Positions 1-7,927 of a stretch of DNA of 61,238 bases are shown here, piece after piece. The DNA comes from Fibrobacter succinogenes. Lineage in GTDB: Bacteria > Fibrobacterota > Fibrobacteria > Fibrobacterales > Fibrobacteraceae. The stretch covers positions 1 to 61,238 of the forward strand of contig NZ_CACZDK010000035.1 of the NCBI RefSeq assembly GCF_902779965.1. The letters run 5' to 3'. The translations under genes and the position numbers were made by a program. The first letter of the stretch is position 1. Each line of letters begins with the position of its first letter. The notes below the pieces were generated by a model, which did not search any database, was not told the DNA's origin, and saw only the letters and a program-made list of their open reading frames with translations.

Positions 1-1
1 G

Positions 2-820
2 GACGTTCCGGCTGGTGACCAGGGTACTGGCGCTCGCGAAATCGGTTACATGTTCGGTCAGTACAAGCGCATCCGCAACGAATTTGTGGGCGTTCTCACT
101 GGTAAGGGCCTCTCCTACGGTGGTTCTCTCGCTCGTACCGAAGCTACCGGTTACGGCCTCTGCTACTTCACTCGCGAAATGCTCAAGGACCTCGCTAACG
201 ACTCCTTTGAAGGCAAGACTGTCGTGATCTCTGGTTCTGGTAACGTTGCTCAGTTCGCTTGCCAGAAGGCAACTCAGCTCGGTGCTAAGGTTGTTACCGT
301 TTCTGACTCCAACGGCTACATCTACGACCCGAACGGCATCAATCTCGACGTCGTTCTCGACCTCAAGAACAACAAGCGCGCTCGTATCAGCGAATACGCC
401 AAGCTTGTTCCGGGTTCTGAATACCACGAAGGTTCTAAGGGCGTTTGGACGGTCAAGTGCGACATCGCTCTTCCGTGCGCAACTCAGAACGAACTCGACC
501 TCGAAGGTGCTGCTAACATGCCGTCTACTCCGGAAGCTATCGAAGCTTTCCAGAAGGCTGGCGTTCTCTTTGGACCTGCCAAGGCTGCTAACGCTGGTGG
601 CGTTGCTACCTCTGGTCTCGAAATGTCTCAGAACTCTGAACGTCTCTCTTGGACATTCGAAGAAGTTGATGCTAAGCTCGAAGGCATCATGAAGAGCATC
701 TACGCCGCTGCTTCCTCTGCCGCTGTCAAGTACGGCCAGAAGGGCAACCTCGTCATGGGTGCAAACATCGCTGGCTTCCTCAAGGTTGCCGACGCCATGA
801 AGTGGCAGGGCGCGGTGTAA
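2..820 (+). CDS. gdhA: NADP-type glutamate dehydrogenase, C-terminal part (5' end outside window)
   Basis: The frame is open from the first bases of the window, so this is the last 272 residues of a protein that usually has about 445. The first visible residues, DVPAGDQGTGAREIGYMFGQ, match the conserved core of hexameric bacterial glutamate dehydrogenases, which aminate 2-oxoglutarate to glutamate using ammonia. A Rossmann nucleotide-binding stretch (VVISGSGNVAQFA) and the late AKAANAGGVATSGLEM motif are present. The substrate-binding N-terminal lysines lie outside the window. A strong terminator follows 20 bases after the stop, so transcription ends here. Synonymous sites are C/T-biased, as expected for a highly expressed gene. 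Confidence 0.95.
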   Translation, partial: DVPAGDQGTGAREIGYMFGQYKRIRNEFVGVLTGKGLSYGGSLARTEATGYGLCYFTREMLKDLANDSFEGKTVVISGSGNVAQFACQKATQLGAKVVTVSDSNGYIYDPNGINLDVVLDLKNNKRARISEYAKLVPGSEYHEGSKGVWTVKCDIALPCATQNELDLEGAANMPSTPEAIEAFQKAGVLFGPAKAANAGGVATSGLEMSQNSERLSWTFEEVDAKLEGIMKSIYAAASSAAVKYGQKGNLVMGANIAGFLKVADAMKWQGAV

Positions 821-843
821 TTTCCGAAGGAAATTACCACTCT

Positions 844-882
844 AAAAAGTCCTCGGTCTCGAAAGAGCCGGGGGCTTTTTTT
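844..882 (+). terminator. Rho-independent terminator after gdhA
   Basis: A hairpin with the stem GTCCTCGGTCTC / GAGCCGGGGGC and a GAAA tetraloop is followed by seven T. It separates gdhA from dut. Confidence 0.85.
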
Positions 883-907
883 AATCGCATCTTTTGCCAA
901 CTATTTT

Positions 908-913
908 TATATT
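908..913 (+). promoter_or_regulatory. -10 box of dut, almost touching its start codon
   Basis: TATATT at 908-913 ends 6 bases before the dut ATG at 920. With usual spacing, transcription would begin at or next to the A of the ATG. No Shine-Dalgarno sequence is visible, so the mRNA may be leaderless. No convincing -35 box was identified. Confidence 0.4.
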
Positions 914-919
914 TGCGTC

Positions 920-1354
920 ATGGCTTCTCAGACAATAAAAATTCAGTATCTCGACGAATCGATCCCGAAACTCACTTACGTTGGCGGCAAATCCGATTGG
1001 ATTGACCTTGCTGCGGCAGAGACTGTGACGCTTAGGGCAGGGGAGTTCCGCTTGATTCATCTGGGAGTCGCGATGAAGTTGCCCGAAGGCTACGAGGCGC
1101 ATATTGCACCGCGCAGTTCTACGTTCAAGAACTTTGGCATCTTGCAGGCCAATTCCGTAGGCGTGGTGGATTCAAGCTACTGCGGTGCCAATGACTGGTG
1201 GAAAATGCCTGTGTACGCCACTCGCGATGTGACGATTGAAAAGGGGAGCCGTATTGCTCAGTTCCGCATTATGGAACAGCAACCGAAGATTGTGTTCGAA
1301 GAATCGGCGCTCGAAGATAAAGATCGTGGTGGCTTTGGCAGCACTGGTATTTAA
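920..1354 (+). CDS. dut: dUTP diphosphatase (dUTPase)
   Basis: The 144-residue protein hydrolyses dUTP to dUMP and pyrophosphate, keeping uracil out of DNA and feeding thymidylate synthesis. The trimeric dUTPase motifs are visible in order: AHIAPRSS (phosphate-binding Ser/Arg), GVVDSSYCG (a variant of the usual GVIDxxYxG uracil/deoxyribose loop, carrying the catalytic Asp), GSRIAQ, and the C-terminal P-loop-like RGGFGSTG arm. Length is normal for the family. It is a single-gene unit after the gdhA terminator. The start is the only ATG that keeps the conserved N-terminal strand, and it has no Shine-Dalgarno sequence. Confidence 0.95.
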   Translation: MASQTIKIQYLDESIPKLTYVGGKSDWIDLAAAETVTLRAGEFRLIHLGVAMKLPEGYEAHIAPRSSTFKNFGILQANSVGVVDSSYCGANDWWKMPVYATRDVTIEKGSRIAQFRIMEQQPKIVFEESALEDKDRGGFGSTGI

Positions 1355-1604
1355 TCTTTAAACAAACAAAATCTATTTCGTAAATCTTTTATTTTTGTGA
1401 TTTTGCAATCGGTTGTTTGCAAAATGTAGTCCTATTTTGTTCTAGAAATGTTTGAAATGTTAACTTTGAAAATGGTGTTTGTTTTTCAAATGGTGTTGGT
1501 GGTGTGAATGCAAGGCTATTTGAAAATGAATCAAAAAATAACGAACAAATGGAAGAAATGTTGGTGTCTTTTATGTTTAACTATTCGATGGAAATTTCAA
1601 AACT

Positions 1605-2588
1605 TTAGGTTTTGGTAGCCTTTTTATTGGGCTTTGTTTCGGGCTCTTTGTCTTGCTTGGGTTTGTTTTTTTTCGGAGAACCCTTCATTAGCATTTTTAT
1701 AGCCCTTTTAGCTTGCTCAATGCGTGTGTCAATTCGCTTTTGGAATTTGTTTGCAACTTTGTTGGCGCGACCAAGAATTCTGTTTTGGGTAAAGTAACCG
1801 ATTTCTCTCGAGTCTGCGCAGTGGCTAGACTTTTCGCAGATGAGATAGTAGCAATCCTCGGGAACGACGTAGAATGAAATCTTGGAGGAGTCTTTGGCGC
1901 TGTATAGTTCGCGCTTGATGCTGATGGGCGTGTTGCCCGGTTCTGCAAGGAATATCTGGAGTTCTACAAGGAATCGGTCTTGCCATGGCATGTAATCGAT
2001 TTCTTGCAAGCTGACAAGGCGGTTCCCGAGCTTGGTGGAACCGATGCGCTCGATGGGCATTTCGCGATTGCCTTGCCAAAGGCTGGACTTGACGTAGATT
2101 TTTTCGTTCTGCTCGTGCATGAGCGAAATCAAGTAGTCTTGTTCCACATCATTTAGTTTATCAAAACGTAATGTATCGCCCTTGCGCGGAATGTAGATGC
2201 TGCGCGTCTCGATAAAGGCGTCTTCACCGTTCCACTTGAAATTGCGGTGCGGTGTATAGACTTTGCCGTTGTTCGTGATGGTAATGGAATCGCCCGGCCC
2301 GCCCAAAACTCTGCGTACCATGTTGTCTTGGTTGTGCAAGATGCCCCAGACAAAATCTCCTTCCTTGATGTCGTCGGTGCAGCGGGGGAGTTTGCACATC
2401 CACAAAATGCTGTTCTTTTTGAACTTGGGATAAAGAGAATTGTCTTGGACGCGGACCGGTTCTATAACATAAGAGCGTACGCCAATCATGATGGCGAGAA
2501 CAGCACCGAGTATAAAGACGAGGAAAAATACGTGCGCCTTGGAATGGCGTCGTTGTAATGATTTGACTTTACGATCGAGTGCTGACAT
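1605..2588 (-). CDS. Signal peptidase I-like membrane protein lacking the catalytic lysine
   Basis: This 327-residue protein has one N-terminal membrane segment (about residues 19-40) and the S26 fold motifs. The nucleophile region aligns as NSLYP (usual SMxP). The box with the general base reads VRRVLGGPGD where active enzymes have IKRxxGLPGD, so Lys is replaced by Arg (codon 2313-2315). Box E is also changed: SSHCADSREIG keeps SxDSR but lacks GDN. The tail is Lys/Pro-rich. It lies directly downstream of lepA, as lepB does in Enterobacteria. A TTG at 2601-2603 immediately follows the lepA stop and could be used instead of this ATG. It may be a weak or inactive paralogue, with the main LepB elsewhere. 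Confidence 0.8.
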   Translation of the reverse strand: MSALDRKVKSLQRRHSKAHVFFLVFILGAVLAIMIGVRSYVIEPVRVQDNSLYPKFKKNSILWMCKLPRCTDDIKEGDFVWGILHNQDNMVRRVLGGPGDSITITNNGKVYTPHRNFKWNGEDAFIETRSIYIPRKGDTLRFDKLNDVEQDYLISLMHEQNEKIYVKSSLWQGNREMPIERIGSTKLGNRLVSLQEIDYMPWQDRFLVELQIFLAEPGNTPISIKRELYSAKDSSKISFYVVPEDCYYLICEKSSHCADSREIGYFTQNRILGRANKVANKFQKRIDTRIEQAKRAIKMLMKGSPKKNKPKQDKEPETKPNKKATKT

Positions 2589-2603
2589 GGCTCTATAATA
2601 CAA

Positions 2604-4424
2604 TTAATCGTTGTTGCCGTTGGAATCGTCGCTGAGCGAAAGCACGGCGAGGAACGCCTTCTGCGGCACTTCCACAGAGCCGATGCTCTTCATGCGCTTC
2701 TTACCTTCCTTCTGCTTTTCGAGGAGCTTACGCTTACGGGTGATGTCACCGCCGTAGCACTTGGCAAGCACGTCCTTGCGGACTGCCTTCACGGTCGAGC
2801 GGCTGATGATCTTGCCACCGATGGCACCTTGGATGGCAACGTCGAACTGCTGGCGTGGAATGAGGTCCTTGAGCTTGACGCAGATGGCGTTAGCGTAGGT
2901 GTTGGCCTTGTCGCGGTGGATAATCACAGAGAAGGCGTCGACCGGGTCACCGTTCAAGAGAATGTCGAGCTTGACGAGGTTGTTGCGCTTGTATTCGCTC
3001 GGCGTGTAGTCGAGGCCTGCGTAGCCGCGGCTCAAGGACTTGAGACGGTCGTAGAAATCGAACATGATTTCGGCTAGCGGGAGGTCGTACTTTAAGATGA
3101 CCTTCGTTTCGTCGATGTATTCCATCGTTTCGAACGTGCCGCGCTTTTCTTCGCAAAGCGTCATCATGGCGCCGACATATTCCTTCGGTGTAAAGATTTG
3201 GGCCTTCACGTACGGCTCTTCGATATAGTCGTAGCGGCTCGCGTCGGGGAGCTTGGACGGGCTTTCGATTTTCACCATGGAGCCATCGCTCATGTAAACG
3301 TGGTATTCCACGTTCGGCACGGTCGTGATGATGTCCACGTTGAATTCGCGGTCCAAACGTTCTTGCACGATTTCCATGTGCAAAAGTCCGAGGAAGCCCG
3401 TGCGGAAGCCAAAGCCGAGCGCTTCGGAAGTTTCCGGTTCCCAGCAGAGCGCGGAGTCGTTGAGGCGGAGCTTTTCGAGGGCTTCGCGCAAATCCTTGTA
3501 GTCTTCCGGGTCGATGGGGTAGATACCTGAGTAAATCATCGGGAGCACATCCTTGTAACCCGGGAGCGGTTCTTCGGCCGGGTTGGCGGCATCCGTGAGC
3601 GTGTCACCGATTTTCACGTCGCTAATCGTTTTGACGTTTGCAAGCACGTAACCGACCATGCCTTCGGAGAGTTCCGGACGCGGGTCGCGGCGCATGCTGA
3701 ATGTACCGACTTCAGTCACTACGTATTCGCCACCGGTCTTCATCATGCGGATTTTCATGCCCGCCTTGAGCGTGCCTTCCACAATGCGGATGTAGTTGAT
3801 CACGCCGCGGTAAGAATCGTAAACGGAGTCAAAGATGAGCGCCTTGAGCGGCTTGCCGGCGTCGCCCTTTGGGGCTGGGATTTCGTCGACAATCTTGTCG
3901 AGCACCTGTTCCACGTTGAGGCCAGTCTTTGCAGAAATGCGGGGAATTTTGTCCGGATCGTAGCCGAGCAGGTCTCCAACGAGTTCGGCGATGTGGTCGG
4001 GTTGTGCACCCGGAAGGTCTACTTTGTTCAAAACCGGAATAATCGTGAGGTCGTTTTCGATGGCGAGGTAGAGGTTCGAAAGCGTCTGGGCTTCGATGCC
4101 CTGGCTTGCGTCCACGACGAGAATTGCACCTTCGCAAGCGGCGAGGGAACGGCTGACTTCGTAAGTGAAGTCCACGTGCCCCGGGGTGTCGATCATGTTC
4201 AAGATGTATTCTTCGCCGTCCTTTTCGTAAACCATGCGGATGGCGTGAGCTTTAATCGTAATGCCGCGTTCGCGTTCCAGGTCCATATCGTCCAGGAGCT
4301 GGTTCATCATTTCGTTTTTGGAAACGGTCTTGGTCAGTTCGATCATTCGGTCGGCCAAGGTGGATTTGCCGTGATCGATGTGGGCGATAATGCTAAAATT
4401 ACGGATATTGTTGTTTTGCGGCAT
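2604..4424 (-). CDS. lepA: Elongation factor 4 (LepA), ribosome back-translocase GTPase
   Basis: The 606-residue length fits LepA (about 600). The G domain shows AHIDHGKST (P-loop), the RGITIKA switch I region, DTPGHVDF and NKVDLPGA, followed by EF-G-like domains II, III and V and the LepA-specific C-terminal domain ([20 protein letters not shown]). LepA acts on stalled or mistranslocated ribosomes. It is first in a two-gene unit with the signal-peptidase-like gene. The divergent cyclophilin gene starts 140 bases away, so both share the spacer 4425-4564 for promoters. Confidence 0.97.
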   Translation of the reverse strand: MPQNNNIRNFSIIAHIDHGKSTLADRMIELTKTVSKNEMMNQLLDDMDLERERGITIKAHAIRMVYEKDGEEYILNMIDTPGHVDFTYEVSRSLAACEGAILVVDASQGIEAQTLSNLYLAIENDLTIIPVLNKVDLPGAQPDHIAELVGDLLGYDPDKIPRISAKTGLNVEQVLDKIVDEIPAPKGDAGKPLKALIFDSVYDSYRGVINYIRIVEGTLKAGMKIRMMKTGGEYVVTEVGTFSMRRDPRPELSEGMVGYVLANVKTISDVKIGDTLTDAANPAEEPLPGYKDVLPMIYSGIYPIDPEDYKDLREALEKLRLNDSALCWEPETSEALGFGFRTGFLGLLHMEIVQERLDREFNVDIITTVPNVEYHVYMSDGSMVKIESPSKLPDASRYDYIEEPYVKAQIFTPKEYVGAMMTLCEEKRGTFETMEYIDETKVILKYDLPLAEIMFDFYDRLKSLSRGYAGLDYTPSEYKRNNLVKLDILLNGDPVDAFSVIIHRDKANTYANAICVKLKDLIPRQQFDVAIQGAIGGKIISRSTVKAVRKDVLAKCYGGDITRKRKLLEKQKEGKKRMKSIGSVEVPQKAFLAVLSLSDDSNGNND

Positions 4425-4564
4425 ATTAAAATGTTGAAGAGTTTTTGCGTAAATATAGAAATCTTGTGCCTGTTTTATGGAACTCGCTGTGAACCCTTTA
4501 AAAAAAAACTATATTCTAGTTGAACAATTTGTTCTTTTATAACGATAACGACGGAAGATAAGCT

Positions 4565-5089
4565 TTGTTTAAAAAGTTCATTATTTGCAGTGCTTTGTGC
4601 CTTGCCGCAAACGCTTTTGCCGCGGGTAAAGTTTTTAATAAGGATTATACGGGGACGACCCAAATTCTTGCCCTGATTAAAACTCATGAAGGGGTAATTG
4701 AGGTGGACCTGAATTTCAAGGCTGCACCCAATACCGTAGCCAACTTTATTGATCTCGCCAATTCTGGTTTTTACAACGGTCTTGTTTTTCACCGTGTCAT
4801 CCAGGGTTTCATGATTCAGGGCGGTGACCCGAATGCCGATGGAACGGGCGGTCCCGGTTACACCATCGACGATGAAAAGAACGATCTCAAGCATGAAACC
4901 GGCGTGATTTCGATGGCTAACAGAGGCCCGAATACCGGTGGCTCGCAATTTTTCATTACGCACCTGCCGCAGCCGCATTTGGACGGCAAGCACACGGTGT
5001 TTGGCAAGGTCATTAAAGGACACGACGTCGTATGCCGCATTGACCCGAATGATCCGATTTTGAACATTACAATTGTGGAAAAGAAGTAA
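4565..5089 (+). CDS. Secreted cyclophilin-type peptidyl-prolyl cis-trans isomerase
   Basis: The 174-residue protein begins with a signal peptide ([20 protein letters not shown]) followed by a cyclophilin domain, so it should help fold proteins in the periplasm by isomerising X-Pro bonds. Active-site signatures are [14 protein letters not shown] (catalytic Arg, Phe, Gln), GGSQFFIT and HTVFGKV. The start codon is TTG, chosen because it gives an intact signal peptide and has GGAAG about 10 bases upstream. The next gene starts 2 bases after the stop, so the two are probably cotranscribed and translationally coupled. Confidence 0.92.
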   Translation: MFKKFIICSALCLAANAFAAGKVFNKDYTGTTQILALIKTHEGVIEVDLNFKAAPNTVANFIDLANSGFYNGLVFHRVIQGFMIQGGDPNADGTGGPGYTIDDEKNDLKHETGVISMANRGPNTGGSQFFITHLPQPHLDGKHTVFGKVIKGHDVVCRIDPNDPILNITIVEKK

Positions 5090-5091
5090 AT

Positions 5092-6180
5092 ATGAGTTCC
5101 AAAAAAGCGACATCTAAAGCGCCTGCAAAGGCGAGTGCTTCTGAAAAAAAAGCTGCAAAGCCAGCACCAAAAAAGGCTGCTCCGGCTAAGGCAGCCGCTC
5201 CGGCAAAGAAGGTTGCTGCAAAGCCCGCTCCGGCAAAGAAGCCGGCTGCAAAGGCTGCTCCCGCTCTTACAAAAAAGGCTCCGGTGAAGGCGGCGCCTGC
5301 AAAGGCTGCTCCGGCCAAGAAGCCCGTCGCAAAAAAGGAAGTTCCTGCAAAAAAAGAATCTGTAAAAGCTGTGAAGGCCGCACCTGCTCCGACAAAGAAG
5401 CCGGCTGCTAAGCCTGCTGCCGAAGTTTCAAAGAAACCCGCTCCGGCAAAAAAGGTTGAACCGGCAGTCGAGGCCAAGGCTCCTGCAGCTCCGAAAAAGG
5501 CTGTCGAAAAAGAAGTTGTAAAGGAAGTCGAAAAGAAAATTGAAAAGGAACCGGTCCAGGAAGTTGTAGAACAAATTTCCGAAAAGATTCCGGAGAAAGT
5601 TCCTGAAAAGGCTCCAGAAAAAGCTAAAATTGAGGCCCCCGAAAAAGTTGAAGTGAAGAAGGCATCTGTGAAGTCTGATTATCCGTATGCAGTTTTGCTT
5701 GAAGGTGGCAAGAAGCCTTGCAAGTTCATCATGTTTGTTGAAATTGACGAACAGGAAGAACGCGCCAACAAGAAGAAGGTTACCTCAGAAATGAAGAACC
5801 TTGAAAAGAAGCCTACTTCTGCAATCCGCCACAAGATTTCTCTTGCCGAAGAAACGCAGGAAGAATTGACGGAACGCATCTTGAAGGAACTTGAGGAACA
5901 GAACGCCGCGTTCACGCGCGAAGCTGCAACGCAGATTTGCACGCGCTGCAACAAGAACCTCGTGTCTCCGGAATTCTGGGTCGATAAGCATCTCGGCTAC
6001 TGCGAAGAATGTGCTGCTATTTTGCACTTGGGCCAGTCCAAGGAAGCCCGCAAGGTGGAATACCAGTTGGGCGCCATGGGCGGTGACTCTCTCGATGAAG
6101 TGGAGGACGATGATATCGAAGGACCGGATGCAGCAGCCTTGAAGGAAGCCGAAGAAGAACTCGCCGATTTCGACGATTAA
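5092..6180 (+). CDS. Histone H1-like Lys/Ala/Pro-rich protein with C-terminal CxxC...CxxC zinc finger
   Basis: The 362-residue protein is two-part. Residues 1 to about 125 are a low-complexity basic tract of Ala-Lys-Pro repeats (PAKKA type), resembling the DNA-binding tails of bacterial H1-like proteins. Residues about 126-195 become mixed-charge with many KVPEKAPEK-like units. The C-terminal part has a helical region (KISLAEETQEELTERIL) and a finger with CTRC and YCEEC, similar to DksA/TraR zinc fingers, then an acidic tail. DksA-type proteins act on RNA polymerase, while H1-like tails bind DNA. The combination suggests a nucleic-acid-associated factor, but its target is unknown. It is cotranscribed with the cyclophilin and followed by a terminator. 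Confidence 0.8.
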   Translation: MSSKKATSKAPAKASASEKKAAKPAPKKAAPAKAAAPAKKVAAKPAPAKKPAAKAAPALTKKAPVKAAPAKAAPAKKPVAKKEVPAKKESVKAVKAAPAPTKKPAAKPAAEVSKKPAPAKKVEPAVEAKAPAAPKKAVEKEVVKEVEKKIEKEPVQEVVEQISEKIPEKVPEKAPEKAKIEAPEKVEVKKASVKSDYPYAVLLEGGKKPCKFIMFVEIDEQEERANKKKVTSEMKNLEKKPTSAIRHKISLAEETQEELTERILKELEEQNAAFTREAATQICTRCNKNLVSPEFWVDKHLGYCEECAAILHLGQSKEARKVEYQLGAMGGDSLDEVEDDDIEGPDAAALKEAEEELADFDD

Positions 6181-6205
6181 TCCTTCAAGAGTTAGAATAA
6201 AATAA

Positions 6206-6236
6206 AAAACCGAGGTTGAATGCCTCGGCTTTTTTG
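6206..6236 (+). terminator. Rho-independent terminator after the zinc-finger gene
   Basis: Stem CCGAGG / CCTCGG with a 7-base loop, then CTTTTTTG. Confidence 0.85.
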
Positions 6237-6285
6237 TTAATTGTCATCGCACTGCGCGTTGTGTGGCATTGGCTTCTTTTATTGC

Positions 6286-6311
6286 GTCATGGCGGACTTT
6301 ATCCGCCATCT
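6286..6311. repeat. GTCAT...ATC palindromic element
   Basis: GTCAT, then the inverted pair GGCGGA / TCCGCC, then ATCT. An almost identical hairpin in reverse orientation occurs at 55592-55617. A further degenerate copy lies at about 6326-6378. Confidence 0.65.
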
Positions 6312-6398
6312 AGGTTGCGTTGCGTCATTCAGAGAAGTGACGCAAGCTCGTCTTGAGCTTGTCGAAGGAATGAATCCAATAAAATTATTGTAAATAAA

Positions 6399-7052
6399 TT
6401 AATTGACTTTTCTCATCACGCCGATGACGCGGCCTGCAATCGTAAAGTCTTTTTTGTTGTTCACAATAATCGGCTTGTACTTCGGGTTTGCCGGACGGAG
6501 TTCCACGTGGTCTGCGCTCGGGTGGTAGTACTTGACCGTAGCTTCGTTATCGATTTGTGCAACGACAATTTCGCCAAGGTCTGCTGTCTTTTGCTGACGG
6601 GCGAAAATCAGGTCGCCATCGAAAATGCCGGCGTTGATCATGGAATCGCCTTTGACGCGCAGTGCAAAAACATCGCTGCGGCATGCGAGAAAGTCTCTGT
6701 CGATTGTAACGGTCCCTTCGAGGTTCTGCACGGCAAGAATCGGCGTACCGGCGGCAACACGGCCAACAATAGGAATCTCAATCGTATTGCTTGCGACTTC
6801 CGTATTAGATTCTTTGTCGTCACTCAGAATCTCGATACCGCGGCTGAGACGCGGAGAGCGGTTGATATAGCCTTTCTTGATGAGGGCGGCGAGAATGGAA
6901 CGCACACCGTTCGTAGAAGAAATGTCGAAGTGGTTGCCGATTTCGCGGACCGTAGGCGGCATGTGGTTTTCTTTTGAATACTTTTTGATGTATTCGTAGA
7001 TTTCTTCCTGTCTGGCCGTCATTTCCTTGCGGTTTTCATTATTTTTTTCCAT
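6399..7052 (-). CDS. lexA: LexA SOS repressor/autoprotease
   Basis: The 217-residue protein has an N-terminal winged helix-turn-helix ([21 protein letters not shown]) and a C-terminal S24 peptidase domain. The self-cleavage Ala-Gly bond sits in RVAAGTP, the catalytic Ser in [15 protein letters not shown] and the Lys in ATVKYYH. When RecA is activated by DNA damage LexA cuts itself and SOS genes are released. A candidate LexA box lies about 50 bases upstream of the start, so autoregulation is likely. Length and motifs are standard. Confidence 0.97.
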   Translation of the reverse strand: MEKNNENRKEMTARQEEIYEYIKKYSKENHMPPTVREIGNHFDISSTNGVRSILAALIKKGYINRSPRLSRGIEILSDDKESNTEVASNTIEIPIVGRVAAGTPILAVQNLEGTVTIDRDFLACRSDVFALRVKGDSMINAGIFDGDLIFARQQKTADLGEIVVAQIDNEATVKYYHPSADHVELRPANPKYKPIIVNNKKDFTIAGRVIGVMRKVN

Positions 7053-7103
7053 TTTTTGCCTCTCGTCATAAAGGGTTCTGGAATTTATTCAATATAAATA
7101 TAA

Positions 7104-7117
7104 TGCACAACTGGGCA
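7104..7117 (-). promoter_or_regulatory. Candidate LexA box in the lexA promoter
   Basis: Read on the gene strand this is TGCCCAGTTGTGCA, which fits the TGCNCN4GTGCA motif that I recall as the experimentally defined F. succinogenes LexA operator. Its position upstream of lexA supports autoregulation. A half-site-like GTGCAC lies about 20 bases further upstream. Confidence 0.8.
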
Positions 7118-7220
7118 AATGTCAATATTTTCAGTGCACAAAAGTGAAGTTTTTTTGAAAATTTCTGTTTAAGATGAAATTTTTTTGCCAATAAGTTCAT
7201 TTTTTATTCCATTTTTTTGC

Positions 7221-7226
7221 TATATT
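7221..7226 (+). promoter_or_regulatory. -10 box of tRNA-Pro
   Basis: TATATT lies 11 bases before the mature tRNA 5' end, giving a leader of only a few bases. The spacer upstream is T-rich with no clear -35 box. Confidence 0.4.
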
Positions 7227-7236
7227 TGGAGCACTT

Positions 7237-7310
7237 CGGGGTGTAGCTCAGCCTGGTAGAGCGTCTGCTTTGGGAGCAGAATGTCGTCAGTTCGAATCTG
7301 GCTACCCCGA
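7237..7310 (+). tRNA. tRNA-Pro (anticodon UGG)
   Basis: The cloverleaf is complete: acceptor stem CGGGGTG / TACCCCG, D arm GCTC...GAGC, anticodon stem TCTGC / GCAGA around the loop TTTGGGA (anticodon TGG), and T arm GTCAG-TTCGAAT-CTGGC. The discriminator base is A and the CCA end is not encoded. UGG can read most Pro codons. Confidence 0.96.
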
Positions 7311-7347
7311 TACGAAAAAGGACCCCTCGTGGGTCCTTTTTTCGTAT
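7310..7347 (+). terminator. Terminator directly after tRNA-Pro
   Basis: A long palindrome ATACGAAAAAGGACCC, loop CTCGT, GGGTCCTTTTTTCGTAT starts at the last tRNA base. It would terminate in both directions. Confidence 0.85.
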
Positions 7348-7636
7348 CATAGGTAGCCAGATCAGCTTCACCGAAGGTGAAGCCCGGAGGGCAAAACGCG
7401 AAACGAAGTGAGCGTTTTGGCCATCTGGCTACCCCGCGATGCGTAAGCAGCGGCAAAACCGAAGCCGGCGCCGCCACAAAATTCGCCAATGATTAAACGG
7501 AGAGAAATCGTATGGAGAATTTTGCGCTACGTCGTAAGACGTAGCCCGTAGGGTTCGCGCCGCTCGGCGTAGCCGAATAGCGGCAAGAACAATCTGGGCT
7601 ACCCCTGACTAAAAACAATTCGAAATAAAACTTCAC
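7348..7636. other. Gene-free, hairpin-rich region with repeated tRNA-Pro 3' ends
   Basis: No gene is supported here. The last 14 bases of the tRNA, ATCTGGCTACCCCG (7296-7309), recur exactly at 7423-7436 and approximately at 7592-7605, and its inverse GGTAGCCAGAT is at 7352-7362. Between them are tight hairpins: GCTTCACC-GAA-GGTGAAGC (7365-7383), AAAACGC...GCGTTTT (7393-7418) and GCTACGTC...GACGTAGC (7526-7545). It could be the scar of past integration at the tRNA or a cluster of small dispersed repeats. Confidence 0.55.
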
Positions 7637-7667
7637 TGGATTCTTCCGCCTTCGGCGTCAGAATGAC
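7637..7667. repeat. GTCAT...ATCC palindromic element (reverse orientation)
   Basis: TGGATTC, an internal hairpin CCGCCTTCGG, then GAATGAC. It is a member of the dispersed spacer family. The rest of the spacer up to the xylanase start (7668-7927) is AT-rich and presumably holds the xylanase promoter, but no clear box was assigned. Confidence 0.55.
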
Positions 7668-7927
7668 GAACCACCCGGAGGGCAAAACGCGAATAGGTTC
7701 AATTTCCCCATTTATCGTTTCTAGATCTATTGTGTGTACACTTGCTACACATTTCTTTGCATTTACGTTTTTGTAAACTTAAAAATCGGCCCAAATAGCT
7801 CGAAAAATGCGGTTCGAGTATATATTTGGACCAGAAATAATTGGATCCTTCACTATCGTTCAGGACGGTAAAAACGTAACTAACGATTATAGAATGTTCC
7901 TGCTTGAATTATAAACGAGGAAATCGC

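Noticed and set aside
6241-6398. Small RNA gene between the zinc-finger gene and lexA
   Set aside because: Only dispersed palindromic elements are visible; no promoter-terminator pair.
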